Assembly: GCA_002343075.1 (NCBI GenBank)
Contig: DDRH01000023.1
Coordinates: 7,193 to 47,221, forward strand
Length of the DNA: 40,029 nt
Reading direction: 5' to 3'
Origin: Phycisphaerales bacterium UBA2421
GTDB lineage: Bacteria; Planctomycetota; Phycisphaerae; Tepidisphaerales; Tepidisphaeraceae
Positions 1-6,529 of this stretch are shown here, piece after piece; the stretch's first letter is position 1; each line of letters starts with the position of its first letter. The notes under the pieces are model-generated. The model was not told where the DNA came from, made no database searches, and saw only the letters and a program-made list of their open reading frames with translations. The translations under genes and the position numbers were made by a program.

Positions 1-313
1 GACCCGCATCCGGCCGGCCGGTGCCCGCCAGCCGGGAAATCGCTGTCACCGACATATCCGCATCACAGCACATCTGGCACGACAGCCGCAGCCCCGGCGT
101 GGCGGCCAGCCCGCGCAATTCGAGTACGCTCTTCTCGGCTTCGGTCGCCTTCTCAGGCTCGCCAGACTCAAATTGCACCCGGCAAGTCGTACACCGCGCC
201 TGCCCCCCGCAGGCATGAAGCTGATCTATGCCGCACTCGTCTGTGAGCGCAAGCACAAGCCGCTTGCCAGAGGGAACTTCGTACGCTTTTCCGTCGACTG
301 TCAATGTAGGCAT
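1..313 (-). CDS. 2Fe-2S ferredoxin, C-terminus beyond the window
   Basis: Reading leftwards from an ATG at 313, the frame stays open for 104 codons and leaves the window at base 1. The protein begins MPTLTVDGKAYEVPSGKRLV, a typical beta-grasp ferredoxin start. It carries the plant-type 2Fe-2S pattern C-x5-C-x2-C (CGGQARCTTC, about residues 35-44) and a later cysteine in SCQMCC (about residue 80) as the probable fourth ligand. It should be a small soluble electron carrier, or the ferredoxin domain of a longer reductase; the missing part decides which. It is divergent from the pilus ATPase gene, with 115 bases between the starts. No strong ribosome-binding site is visible. The family call is firm; the partner enzyme is unknown. 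Confidence 0.85.
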   Translation of the reverse strand, partial: MPTLTVDGKAYEVPSGKRLVLALTDECGIDQLHACGGQARCTTCRVQFESGEPEKATEAEKSVLELRGLAATPGLRLSCQMCCDADMSVTAISRLAGTGRPDAG

Positions 314-343
314 GAATTGAATTCTCGGGGCGATAAGTTTTGA

Positions 344-372
344 TTGCAACGTCGGCCCGGCTTCGGGATAAT
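344..372 (+). promoter_or_regulatory. Probable sigma70-type promoter of the pilus ATPase gene
   Basis: A -35 box TTGCAA at 344-349 and a -10 box GATAAT at 367-372 (5 of 6 consensus bases) are separated by exactly 17 bases. They lie 57 bases upstream of the ATG at 429, which has an AGGA ribosome-binding site at 417-420. Confidence 0.5.
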
Positions 373-428
373 CATTTTGTTAACCGTTCGCCGTTCGACC
401 CTGCAGATTTCAACACAGGAACATCATC

Positions 429-1601
429 ATGGCACAGACCGAAGACGCCGCAGTTGAGACCCCCGAAGCCGAAACCGACGCACCGGCACCTCAGATTCAT
501 GTAGAAGAAAAGCGGCTGAAACTCAAAGATTTTCTGAAGACGCTTGTAAAGATCAAGGGCAGCGACCTTCATCTGCAAGGCGGCAGCATCCCGATGATTC
601 GCGTCGACGGAAAGGCTCGATTTCTCGACTGCCCCCCGCCGGACGATGAGCTGATGACCGAGTATGTAAAAGAACTGGTCAGCGATCACGAAAAGTGGGA
701 TATCCTGGAGCACAAAGGAGCTGTCGACGTTGCCTATGCCGTTCCCGAACTGGGCGCGCGATTCCGCACCAATGTGTTCCACAGCCGGCAAAAATATGCG
801 GTTGTCATGCGGCGAATCATCACCAAGATTCCTCATTTTGAGGAACTAAACCTTCCGCCGCAGATCGAAAGCCTGGCCGACTACCACCGCGGGATTGTGC
901 TCGTAAGCGGCACGACCGGCAGCGGCAAATCGACCACGCTTGCGGCAATCATAGGCAAAATCAATCGCACGCGCGCCGAGCGAATCATCACCGTTGAAGA
1001 CCCAATCGAGTTTCAACACGAAAACGCCAAAGCGCTGGTGAGCCAGGTAGAGGTAGGCACCGACAGCGAAAGCTACGAGTACGCCCTGCGCGCCATGATG
1101 CGGCAGGATCCCGATACGATTCTCGTCGGCGAGATTCGCGATACGTTCAGCCTCACCACATCGCTCAAGGCAGCCGATACCGGGCACTTGGTGTTCACCA
1201 CCGTCCATGCCACCAACGCATGGACGACGATCCAGCGATTTGTGAGCTTGTTCGACCCGAACCTGCGCGAGTTACAACAGCAGCAGTTGGCCAACAACCT
1301 CAACGCTGTCGTTTGTCAGCGGCTGGCGAAGAAACGCGAAGGAAAAGGCCGCGTGCCGGTCATCGAAATCATGATGGCCACGCCGCTGGCGCGCAAATAC
1401 ATCCTCGACGGTGAGTTTGACAAGCTTAAGGCCTGCATCGGCAACCGCGAATCAGGGAGCCAGAGCTTCGACCAGCACCTGACCGACCTGTTCAATAAGC
1501 AGATCATCGACGTGAATGAAGCCAAGCGCCTGGCGAGCAACGTCGATGCGCTGACGCTGGCGCTGCGCGGGATCGGGAACAGCGATACGCGACTGCGGTA
1601 G
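429..1601 (+). CDS. PilT/PilU-family type IV pilus retraction ATPase
   Basis: A 390-residue hexameric motor ATPase that pulls back type IV pili (twitching, surface sensing, DNA uptake) at the cytoplasmic face of the inner membrane. Visible motifs are the N-terminal KGSDLHLQGG segment typical of PilT, Walker A GTTGSGKST at 161-169 with Lys167, the Asp-box ITVEDPIEF, and Walker B/arginine region GEIRD at 234-238. The C-terminal segment SQSFDQHLTDLF resembles the PilU 'GMQTFDQ' region more than the PilT AIRNLIRE motif, so it may be PilU-like. The first 28 residues are an acidic, alanine- and glutamate-rich extension that PilT lacks. The start is supported by AGGA at 417-420. No other pilus gene is adjacent. 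The family is certain; PilT versus PilU is not settled. Confidence 0.9.
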   Translation: MAQTEDAAVETPEAETDAPAPQIHVEEKRLKLKDFLKTLVKIKGSDLHLQGGSIPMIRVDGKARFLDCPPPDDELMTEYVKELVSDHEKWDILEHKGAVDVAYAVPELGARFRTNVFHSRQKYAVVMRRIITKIPHFEELNLPPQIESLADYHRGIVLVSGTTGSGKSTTLAAIIGKINRTRAERIITVEDPIEFQHENAKALVSQVEVGTDSESYEYALRAMMRQDPDTILVGEIRDTFSLTTSLKAADTGHLVFTTVHATNAWTTIQRFVSLFDPNLRELQQQQLANNLNAVVCQRLAKKREGKGRVPVIEIMMATPLARKYILDGEFDKLKACIGNRESGSQSFDQHLTDLFNKQIIDVNEAKRLASNVDALTLALRGIGNSDTRLR

Positions 1602-1751
1602 GCGAGAACAAAGAAGTTCCTGCCCAGCCTCGCCGTCGGCGGCCCCGCGAGGGACCGATGTTCGAATTCCGAGCTTTCTCGAAATTTTGGATCCGCCGGA
1701 ACGCACTTGTAGTAAAGTGAAGTATCATCTGTCGTAATGGGAGTGACCGCC

Positions 1752-2414
1752 ATGTCGCCATTTCGCTTCGAACCGCTGGAACAGCGCACCCTCTATTCGG
1801 CCGACGTCTTGGGGTTTCCGGCGTGGTCGCCCACCCTGCCCGGGAGCATCTGCTACGAAGAGTGGCCGGGCGTCACCAGCCAACCGGCCACCGAGTTGCC
1901 GCGAACCGGGCCGCTCACCGTTGACGGCAAGCTGGCGACATTTCGCGGGCTAAAGGGCGTCGATCCGGCAAAGCTCACTGCCACGATTCACTGGGGCGAC
2001 CTTCGCGGTGCGAACGCCGGGGCGATGGCTGTCAATGACGATGGTTCGGTGGATGTATTCGGGGCATACACCTACGCCGAATCTCCGGAATACGACATCT
2101 CGATCCAGCTTTCCGGCGGCTACGAATTGCTCGAGGTTCTGGATGGCCCGCGGTGGATGGATTGGAATCTGTGGGATCCCGGCCCGACCGCCGTTTACCG
2201 CCACCTGTACCAGTTTGCCTGGCTTCCCGCCGGTCTCGACTCCGAATGGGTTGAACGGGGTGCTCTTGATCCGGTGAACGGCATACCGCCTGAAACCGAA
2301 CCAGTTGCTTCGCCGGCTGCGGCCTTGAACTCGTCGTCAACACCGCCAGCGCACGCTCTGGACAGGCTTGGCGTCCTGCAATCCGAAGCTTCCGAACCTG
2401 ACTTGCTGGCGTAG
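1752..2414 (+). CDS. Small LEPR-motif protein with one degenerate PKD-like domain
   Basis: A 220-residue protein. The ATG at 1752 is preferred over the in-frame ATG at 1737 because GGGAG at 1739-1743 sits 8 bases before it. The protein opens MSPFRFEPLEQRTLYSAD, a match to the LEPR-XLL-type N-terminal motif of planctomycete surface proteins. Residues of about 55-110 include ATIHWGD and AYTYAESPEYDISIQL, which resemble the 'ATIDWGDGT ... HTYAEPGTYTVTV' pattern of repeated PKD/Ig-like domains in giant adhesins. Here there is a single copy with divergent loops. The rest, rich in Trp and Tyr and then Ala/Ser/Pro, is not recognised. No C-terminal anchor is present. It could be a small secreted protein or a remnant of a longer adhesin. 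Confidence 0.6.
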   Translation: MSPFRFEPLEQRTLYSADVLGFPAWSPTLPGSICYEEWPGVTSQPATELPRTGPLTVDGKLATFRGLKGVDPAKLTATIHWGDLRGANAGAMAVNDDGSVDVFGAYTYAESPEYDISIQLSGGYELLEVLDGPRWMDWNLWDPGPTAVYRHLYQFAWLPAGLDSEWVERGALDPVNGIPPETEPVASPAAALNSSSTPPAHALDRLGVLQSEASEPDLLA

Positions 2415-2447
2415 TAAAGTCGTTCGTGCGCCGAGAGGTTCGTCCAT

Positions 2448-2462
2448 TTGACGGATCGTCAA
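2448..2462. terminator. Small hairpin between convergent genes
   Basis: TTGACG and CGTCAA form a perfect 6-bp stem with a GAT loop in the 53-base gap between the LEPR-motif gene and the doc gene. It has no long T-run, so it is at best a weak bidirectional terminator. Confidence 0.25.
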
Positions 2463-2467
2463 TCGAA

Positions 2468-2857
2468 TCATTCGGAATTTGCGCGCAGCCAATCAGCCAG
2501 TTGCTCTTCGTTGACTGACCCTTCAGCCAGGCCCAAAAACATCTCGTAACGTTCTGCGAGCGAGGCTTGGATGTCTGAACCGTTCAGAATCATGAATGTC
2601 CTGAAGATAACGTAGGCCGTGCGCTTGTTTCCGTCGATGAACGGGTGGTTTCGCGCGATTCCGAACGCCAGCGCCGCCGCCGCCAGCGCTGGAGTGTCGG
2701 GCGCGGGATCGGTGTAGGCGAACATCTGTCGCGGTCGCGCCAAGGCCGATTCGAGCAGGCCTTCATCGCGAATGCCATCCTGCCCGCCGTGTTCGGCTAA
2801 CTGGCGGCTGTGGATGGCCAGCGTCAGTTCCTTGCTGATCCAGATTGGGTCTTCCAT
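2468..2857 (-). CDS. doc: Death-on-curing (Doc/Fic family) toxin
   Basis: A 129-residue Fic-fold protein, the usual length of Doc toxins. The active-site motif HPFIDGNKR lies at 71-79 (His71, Asp75, Asn77, Lys78, Arg79). Phage P1 Doc uses this site to phosphorylate and inactivate elongation factor Tu; other Fic proteins transfer AMP, so the reaction here is inferred from length and the DGNKR form. The gene starts 3 bases after the stop of the AbrB-type antitoxin gene, with GGAG (2863-2866 on the complement) as ribosome-binding site inside the antitoxin end. This indicates translational coupling in a type II toxin-antitoxin operon. The antitoxin is AbrB-like rather than the classical Phd. All core catalytic residues are intact, so the toxin is probably functional. 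Confidence 0.9.
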   Translation of the reverse strand: MEDPIWISKELTLAIHSRQLAEHGGQDGIRDEGLLESALARPRQMFAYTDPAPDTPALAAAALAFGIARNHPFIDGNKRTAYVIFRTFMILNGSDIQASLAERYEMFLGLAEGSVNEEQLADWLRANSE

Positions 2858-2860
2858 GAC

Positions 2861-3088
2861 TTACTCCGCCAGTCGACGAAGAACATCGCGATCCTGGCGC
2901 ATCACCCGTTCGGCCACATCCATCTGGCGATCAAACTCCGCATCGAACGGCGTCAACGTCACTCCGCCGGGCACCTCTAGCACTTGCAGCAAATCGCCCT
3001 TGCCGACGCGCAGCCTGTCGAGCAATTCCTTGGGCAAAATCACGCCAACTGAATTCCCGATCGTTGTAATCTTCAATTGCATAGCCAT
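2861..3088 (-). CDS. AbrB/MazE-type antitoxin partner of Doc
   Basis: A 75-residue protein whose residues 3-48 match the swapped-hairpin SpoVT-AbrB DNA-binding fold: LKITTIGNSVGVILPKELL, then LRVGKGDLLQVLE. The remaining charged helix (about 50-75) is the probable toxin-neutralising tail. It is the first gene of the operon with doc. The ATG at 3088 is preferred over the ATG at 3082 because GAGG lies 7 bases upstream on the complement. Antitoxins of this kind bind their own promoter, and a repeated TTATAACATC sequence over the -10 box is a candidate site. Function is assigned from fold and position. Confidence 0.88.
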   Translation of the reverse strand: MAMQLKITTIGNSVGVILPKELLDRLRVGKGDLLQVLEVPGGVTLTPFDAEFDRQMDVAERVMRQDRDVLRRLAE

Positions 3089-3122
3089 TTGAGAACCTCA
3101 AAGAATTGATGCCACCGCCGAC

Positions 3123-3152
3123 ATTATAACATCGGTTATAACATCCGGGCAA
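3123..3152 (-). promoter_or_regulatory. Promoter and likely operator of the AbrB-Doc operon
   Basis: On the minus strand a perfect TATAAT (complement of 3123-3128) lies 18 bases after TTGCCC (complement of 3147-3152). The ten bases TTATAACATC occur twice on the plus strand, at 3124-3133 and 3136-3145, a 12-base period that covers the -10 box and spacer. This arrangement suits autorepression by the AbrB-type antitoxin. Confidence 0.55.
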
Positions 3153-3205
3153 TTGAATTTCTCCGGTTTCGTCAGCATGTCGATTCGTCGTAAAGTCTTA
3201 TCCTG

Positions 3206-4348
3206 ATGAGGATTGTCCACATTATCACCCGGCTGATCGTCGGCGGGGCGCAGGAGAACACCCTGCTTTCCTGCGAGGGCCAGCACGACCTCGGCCACGA
3301 TGTGACCCTCATCACCGGCCCCGCTATCGGCCCGGAAGGGTCGCTTCTGCAACGCGCCCAGACGTTTGGCTACAAGGTTGAAGTCGTCGATGCCATGCGA
3401 CGCGCCATTCGCCCCGGGAAGGACTTTAGAACCTACCGCTGGCTGACCAGACGGCTGCGCGAGCTCAAACCCGACGTGGTTCACACCCACAGCAGCAAAG
3501 CCGGCATCATCGGCCGCTGGGCCTCGCACCGGGCCGGCGTGCCGTGGATTGTTCATACCATTCATGGGCTGGCCTTCACTGCTTCAACGCGCTGGTACGT
3601 CAACAGAGTGTATGAGACGCTCGAACGCCGCACCGCACCGATCACGCACAGGATCGTGTGCGTCGCCGACGCGATGCGCGACCAATCGCTGGCTGCGCGG
3701 ATCGGGAGGCCGGAGCAATACGTCACGGTGTACAGCGGCATGGACACGCGGCCCTTTATCAACCCGCCGACCTCGCGTGAACTCGTTCGGGCGCAACTCG
3801 GTCTGGCCGACGGCGACATTGCTGTCGGCACGATCGCCCGGCTTTTTGATCTCAAAGGTCACGATGACATCATCGCCGCCGCTCCCGAGTTGTGCGCAAG
3901 ATTTCCCAGACTGAAGTTTATTTGGATCGGCGATGGCCTGCTGCGGCCTCGGTTTGAGCAGCAGATAGGTGAGATGAACTTAAGAGAACGATTCATCCTG
4001 ACCGGTTTGGTCCCCCCGACGAAAATCCCGGAATTGACGGGCGCACTCGACATCCTCGTCCATCCTTCGCGGAGAGAGGGCTTGGCGCGCGCCCTGCCGC
4101 AGGGCCAGCTCGCCGGATGCCCGGTCATCACCTACGATATTGATGGCAACCGCGAGGGACTGATCGACGGGCAAACCGGCTATTGCCTGCCACCGTTCGA
4201 TCAAACCCGGCTCCGCGTCGCCCTGATTGACTTGATCGAGAACGAAATCAAACGCAAGGACTGGGGCCGCCGTGGACGCGAGTTTGCGCTGGCGCGTTTC
4301 GATACAAAAGTGATGGTTGCGCGTCTCGAAGCGGTCTACCAGCGGTGA
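3206..4348 (+). CDS. GT4-family glycosyltransferase
   Basis: A 380-residue GT-B fold retaining glycosyltransferase, probably transferring a sugar from a nucleotide donor to a lipid-linked or surface glycan on the cytoplasmic side of the membrane. The N-terminal acceptor domain starts MRIVHIITRLIVGGAQENTL, with the glycine loop GGAQ and HTHSSKAGIIGRW. The C-terminal donor domain has GTIARLFDLKGHDDII and the signature HPSRREGLARALPQG at about 286-300. The second acidic residue of the E-x7-E motif is replaced by glutamine (Glu291 ... Gln299), as I recall for some GT4 subfamilies. The start does not resemble BshA, so despite the LmbE-type deacetylase downstream this is not clearly a bacillithiol gene. 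No clear ribosome-binding site precedes the ATG. Substrate unknown. Confidence 0.85.
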   Translation: MRIVHIITRLIVGGAQENTLLSCEGQHDLGHDVTLITGPAIGPEGSLLQRAQTFGYKVEVVDAMRRAIRPGKDFRTYRWLTRRLRELKPDVVHTHSSKAGIIGRWASHRAGVPWIVHTIHGLAFTASTRWYVNRVYETLERRTAPITHRIVCVADAMRDQSLAARIGRPEQYVTVYSGMDTRPFINPPTSRELVRAQLGLADGDIAVGTIARLFDLKGHDDIIAAAPELCARFPRLKFIWIGDGLLRPRFEQQIGEMNLRERFILTGLVPPTKIPELTGALDILVHPSRREGLARALPQGQLAGCPVITYDIDGNREGLIDGQTGYCLPPFDQTRLRVALIDLIENEIKRKDWGRRGREFALARFDTKVMVARLEAVYQR

Positions 4349-4548
4349 TGATTGCGGCCGCGACACCGCAGAGGCGCTGAAGAGGCAGACAATAGCAGGC
4401 ATTGTTCATGCAGTTTTCGCAGCCACGGCTCATCGATCGTCCTCCCCCGCACCGGCAAGCACTTCCGCCTCTGTATCATCTGAGCCTCCGTGGTTGAGTC
4501 CATCCCTCCGCGTGCATCTGCGTTCATCTGCGGCTAAATAGTCAAGCC
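4349..4548. repeat. Intergenic region built of dispersed-repeat-like words
   Basis: This 200-base gap has no gene. On the minus strand it reads CCGCAGATGAACGCAGATGC, then CCACGGAGGCTCAGATGA and ACAGAGGCGG. These resemble extragenic repeat strings that I recall scattered between genes in planctomycetes and some other phyla. On the plus strand CAGAGGCG (4369-4376) is the exact reverse complement of CGCCTCTG (4466-4473), so the two ends could pair. Other copies cannot be counted from one window. Confidence 0.45.
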
Positions 4549-5223
4549 ATGGCAAGTTTCCTGGTAATCGCCCCTCATCCTGACGACGCCGAGCTGGGCA
4601 TGGGCGGCACGATCGTCAAGCTGGCTCGGCAGGGTCACACCGTACATGTTCTGGACATGACTAACGGCGAACCGACACCGAAAGGCTCACCCGAAATCCG
4701 TGCCGCTGAGGCCGCCGCGGCGGCAATTGTGCTCGGAGTAGAAAGATCCAACCTCGGCCTGAAGAACCGCGAGGTAACCCACAACATCGAAAGCCGCCAC
4801 AAGCTTGCCGCGGCGATCCGGGTCCACCGGCCCAACGTGCTTTTCGTGCCCTACCCGACCGATGCCCACCCCGATCATGTCGCCGTCACGCGCATCGCCG
4901 AAGATGCGCGGTTTGATGCAAAGCTCTCCAAGACCAGCATTCCCGGCGAACCCTGGCACCCGAAACGCATTATCTACTACTTCTGCACACACCTCCGCAT
5001 GAGCTTCCAGCCGACGTTCTGCATCGACGTAAGCGACACCCACGACGTAAAAATGAAGGCGTGCGACTGCTACGCATCACAAGGCCTCGCGGCCGACGGC
5101 GGGCTGATGCAGATGGTCAGCGGGATCGGCGGGTATTTCGGCGGGCGGATCGGCGTGAAGTTTGCCGAGCCGTTTTACTCCCACGAAGTGATCGGGCTGA
5201 GCGGGCTGGGCGATTTGGTTTGA
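4549..5223 (+). CDS. LmbE/PIG-L family zinc deacetylase, BshB1-like
   Basis: A 224-residue zinc-dependent N-acetyl-sugar deacetylase. The metal motif HPDDAELG gives His10 and Asp13, and HPDH at 107-110 gives His110. The spacing is close to the BshB/MshB enzymes that deacetylate GlcNAc-malate or GlcNAc-inositol in low-molecular-weight thiol synthesis. The GMGGTIVKLARQGH segment and the final YASQ region also resemble BshB1. Bacillithiol synthesis would need BshA and BshC, and neither is seen here, so the substrate remains open; another N-acetylglucosaminyl compound is possible. No clear ribosome-binding site precedes the ATG at 4549. The 200-base repeat-like gap separates it from the glycosyltransferase. 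Confidence 0.8.
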   Translation: MASFLVIAPHPDDAELGMGGTIVKLARQGHTVHVLDMTNGEPTPKGSPEIRAAEAAAAAIVLGVERSNLGLKNREVTHNIESRHKLAAAIRVHRPNVLFVPYPTDAHPDHVAVTRIAEDARFDAKLSKTSIPGEPWHPKRIIYYFCTHLRMSFQPTFCIDVSDTHDVKMKACDCYASQGLAADGGLMQMVSGIGGYFGGRIGVKFAEPFYSHEVIGLSGLGDLV

Positions 5224-5234
5224 TTTGTGTGGAC

Positions 5235-5265
5235 ACGCATCGTTATCGATGCGATAATGATGCGT
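5235..5265. promoter_or_regulatory. Palindromic operator overlapping the antitoxin start
   Basis: Two 14-base arms, ACGCATCGTTATCG (5235-5248) and CGATAATGATGCGT (5252-5265), are reverse complements except for one base pair and are separated by ATG. The palindrome ends immediately before the ATG at 5266 chosen as the antitoxin start. A Phd/YefM-type antitoxin would be expected to bind such a site and repress its own operon. Confidence 0.65.
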
Positions 5266-5556
5266 ATGATCCGCCCTACCGACATTGATACGCTCGACAA
5301 TTTCAAGCGGCGATCGCGGCAGGAGATCGCCAAGCTCCGACGCTCCGGCCGGCCGAAGGTGCTAACGGTGAACGGCGTCCCCGCGATTGTTGTACAGCAT
5401 GCGCAGTCCTACGAGGAAATCGGGAGTGCGTTGGACGCGGCCGAATGCATAGCCGCCGTTCGTAAGGCTGCCGCGGAAGCAGATGCCGGACAACTGCTGG
5501 ACGCAAAGTCCTGCTTCCGATCGCTACGCAGGCGTTTGCGTCGAAAGCAGAGCTGA
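5266..5556 (+). CDS. Phd/YefM-like antitoxin partner of ParE toxin
   Basis: About 96 residues from the ATG at 5266; in-frame ATGs at 5257 and 5260 and a GTG at 5227 are alternatives. The start MIRPTDIDTLDNFKRRS and then GRPKVLTVNGVPAIVVQ are typical of the Phd/YefM DNA-binding fold, in which a short strand and helix precede a 'P-x-x-L-T-x-N-G-x-x-A-x-V' core. The C-terminal part (about 55-96) is helical, charged and ends in a run of arginines, as expected for the toxin-wrapping tail. Its stop overlaps the toxin start by one base (TGATG), a sign of coupled translation. The family call is good; exact start uncertain because of the overlapping palindrome. Confidence 0.8.
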   Translation: MIRPTDIDTLDNFKRRSRQEIAKLRRSGRPKVLTVNGVPAIVVQHAQSYEEIGSALDAAECIAAVRKAAAEADAGQLLDAKSCFRSLRRRLRRKQS

Positions 5557-5876
5557 TGCGAAGTCGCCGCATCGCATTCACACCGGAGGCGCGTTGCGAC
5601 TTGGATCGCATCGCCGACTTCATCGCCGCTCGGTCTCCCTTAAACGCCGACCGATTTTTAGCAAAGCTAGAACAGGAAATTCTTGCGCTGCCCGACTATG
5701 GGGCTTCAGTTGCTCTCGCGCCCGAGGCATCGGAGTTTAGCTTCAAACTGCGTCAGATTGTTGTTCACCCCTACCGCGTGCTGTTTCGAGTCAATGAAAA
5801 TGTCATCGAGATCCTCCACATTCGGCACGGCGCGCGCACCGGTGCAATGCCCGACTGGCGTGGACACCCGACCTAG
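5556..5876 (+). CDS. RelE/ParE superfamily toxin
   Basis: A 106-residue protein with the ParE/RelE pattern: an N-terminal FTPEARCDLDRIADFIAARS helix pair, a beta sheet (FKLRQIVVHPYRVLFRV) and the final strand VIEILHIRHGAR. The conserved 'YRVLFRV ... I.HIRHG.R' block is typical of the ParE/YacB branch. ParE toxins poison DNA gyrase, whereas RelE relatives cut mRNA on the ribosome. The sequence lies nearer ParE, but the target is inferred. The start overlaps the antitoxin stop by one base. The toxin is full length with no frameshift, so the module is probably active. Confidence 0.85.
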   Translation: MRSRRIAFTPEARCDLDRIADFIAARSPLNADRFLAKLEQEILALPDYGASVALAPEASEFSFKLRQIVVHPYRVLFRVNENVIEILHIRHGARTGAMPDWRGHPT

Positions 5877-5925
5877 GATCATCACAATGTGACGGTTCAA
5901 CAGCTTTGGGACAGCGTTGCCACAT

Positions 5926-6357
5926 ATGACCGAACAAGTCGAAATCTCCCCGGGCACTTTTGTCGACGCCAGTGCCATCGTGGTCTCATTTTCGAGGTCC
6001 AGCGGGCCCGGCGGGCAGAATGTCAACAAGCTCTCGACCAAGGCCGACCTTCGCCTCGATCTTCATGCCCTCACAGGTGTGTTGCGCGATACTGCCGTCG
6101 CCCGGTTGCGGACGCTTGCCCGGAACAAGATCAATAAGGACGATTTTCTCCTCTTGTCGTCACAGGAGCACCGCACACAGGAGATGAACCGCGACGCCGT
6201 GCTCGCCAAGCTCGCCGAACTCATCGCCGCCGCGCGAATCGAGCCGAAAGTGCGCCGGCCCACCCGGCCCACCAAGGCCGCCAAGCGCCGTCGGTTGGAT
6301 GCCAAAAAACACCGCAGCGGCATCAAGAGCGGCCGGGGCCGGGTTGGCGAAGAGTAA
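5926..6357 (+). CDS. arfB: Peptidyl-tRNA hydrolase ArfB (YaeJ-type ribosome rescue factor)
   Basis: A 143-residue release-factor homologue made only of the catalytic domain plus a basic tail. It frees ribosomes stalled on mRNAs without a stop codon by hydrolysing peptidyl-tRNA. The catalytic GGQ lies at 29-31 inside SSGPGGQNVNKLSTK. The C-terminal tail from about residue 105 is rich in Lys and Arg (KAAKRRRLDAKKHRSGIKSG) and should enter the empty mRNA channel, as in E. coli YaeJ. The ATG at 5926 gives MTEQVEISPG; a TTG at 5917 is a less likely start. It sits 49 bases after the ParE toxin gene. The length and all key features are normal. Confidence 0.92.
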   Translation: MTEQVEISPGTFVDASAIVVSFSRSSGPGGQNVNKLSTKADLRLDLHALTGVLRDTAVARLRTLARNKINKDDFLLLSSQEHRTQEMNRDAVLAKLAELIAAARIEPKVRRPTRPTKAAKRRRLDAKKHRSGIKSGRGRVGEE

Positions 6358-6462
6358 TCCATCGAATGTAGGCGCTGCCAGCAGCACTGATCGTCGCACC
6401 CCCACCCCCGAACAGTCGTCGCGCGACCGCTTCAATCAAAGACAAAGGCGAGCAAAGACAAA

Positions 6463-6495
6463 GGCGGAGAGCAAACCGGTGATTTGCTCTCCGCC
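6463..6495 (-). terminator. Intrinsic terminator of the large LEPR-motif gene
   Basis: A perfect 13-bp stem (6463-6475 with 6483-6495, sequence GGCGGAGAGCAAA on the plus strand) closes a 7-base loop. On the minus strand the stem is followed by TTTGTCTTTG. It lies 34 bases after the stop codon at 6530-6532. Confidence 0.75.
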
Positions 6496-6529
6496 GACTG
6501 CGGATGGGATTTACTGTTCACCCGGGCAC

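Noticed and set aside
3206..5223. Bacillithiol synthesis pair (BshA plus BshB1)
   Set aside because: The deacetylase is BshB1-like, but the glycosyltransferase start and motifs are of a general GT4 type, the two genes are split by a 200-base repeat-like gap, and BshC is absent.
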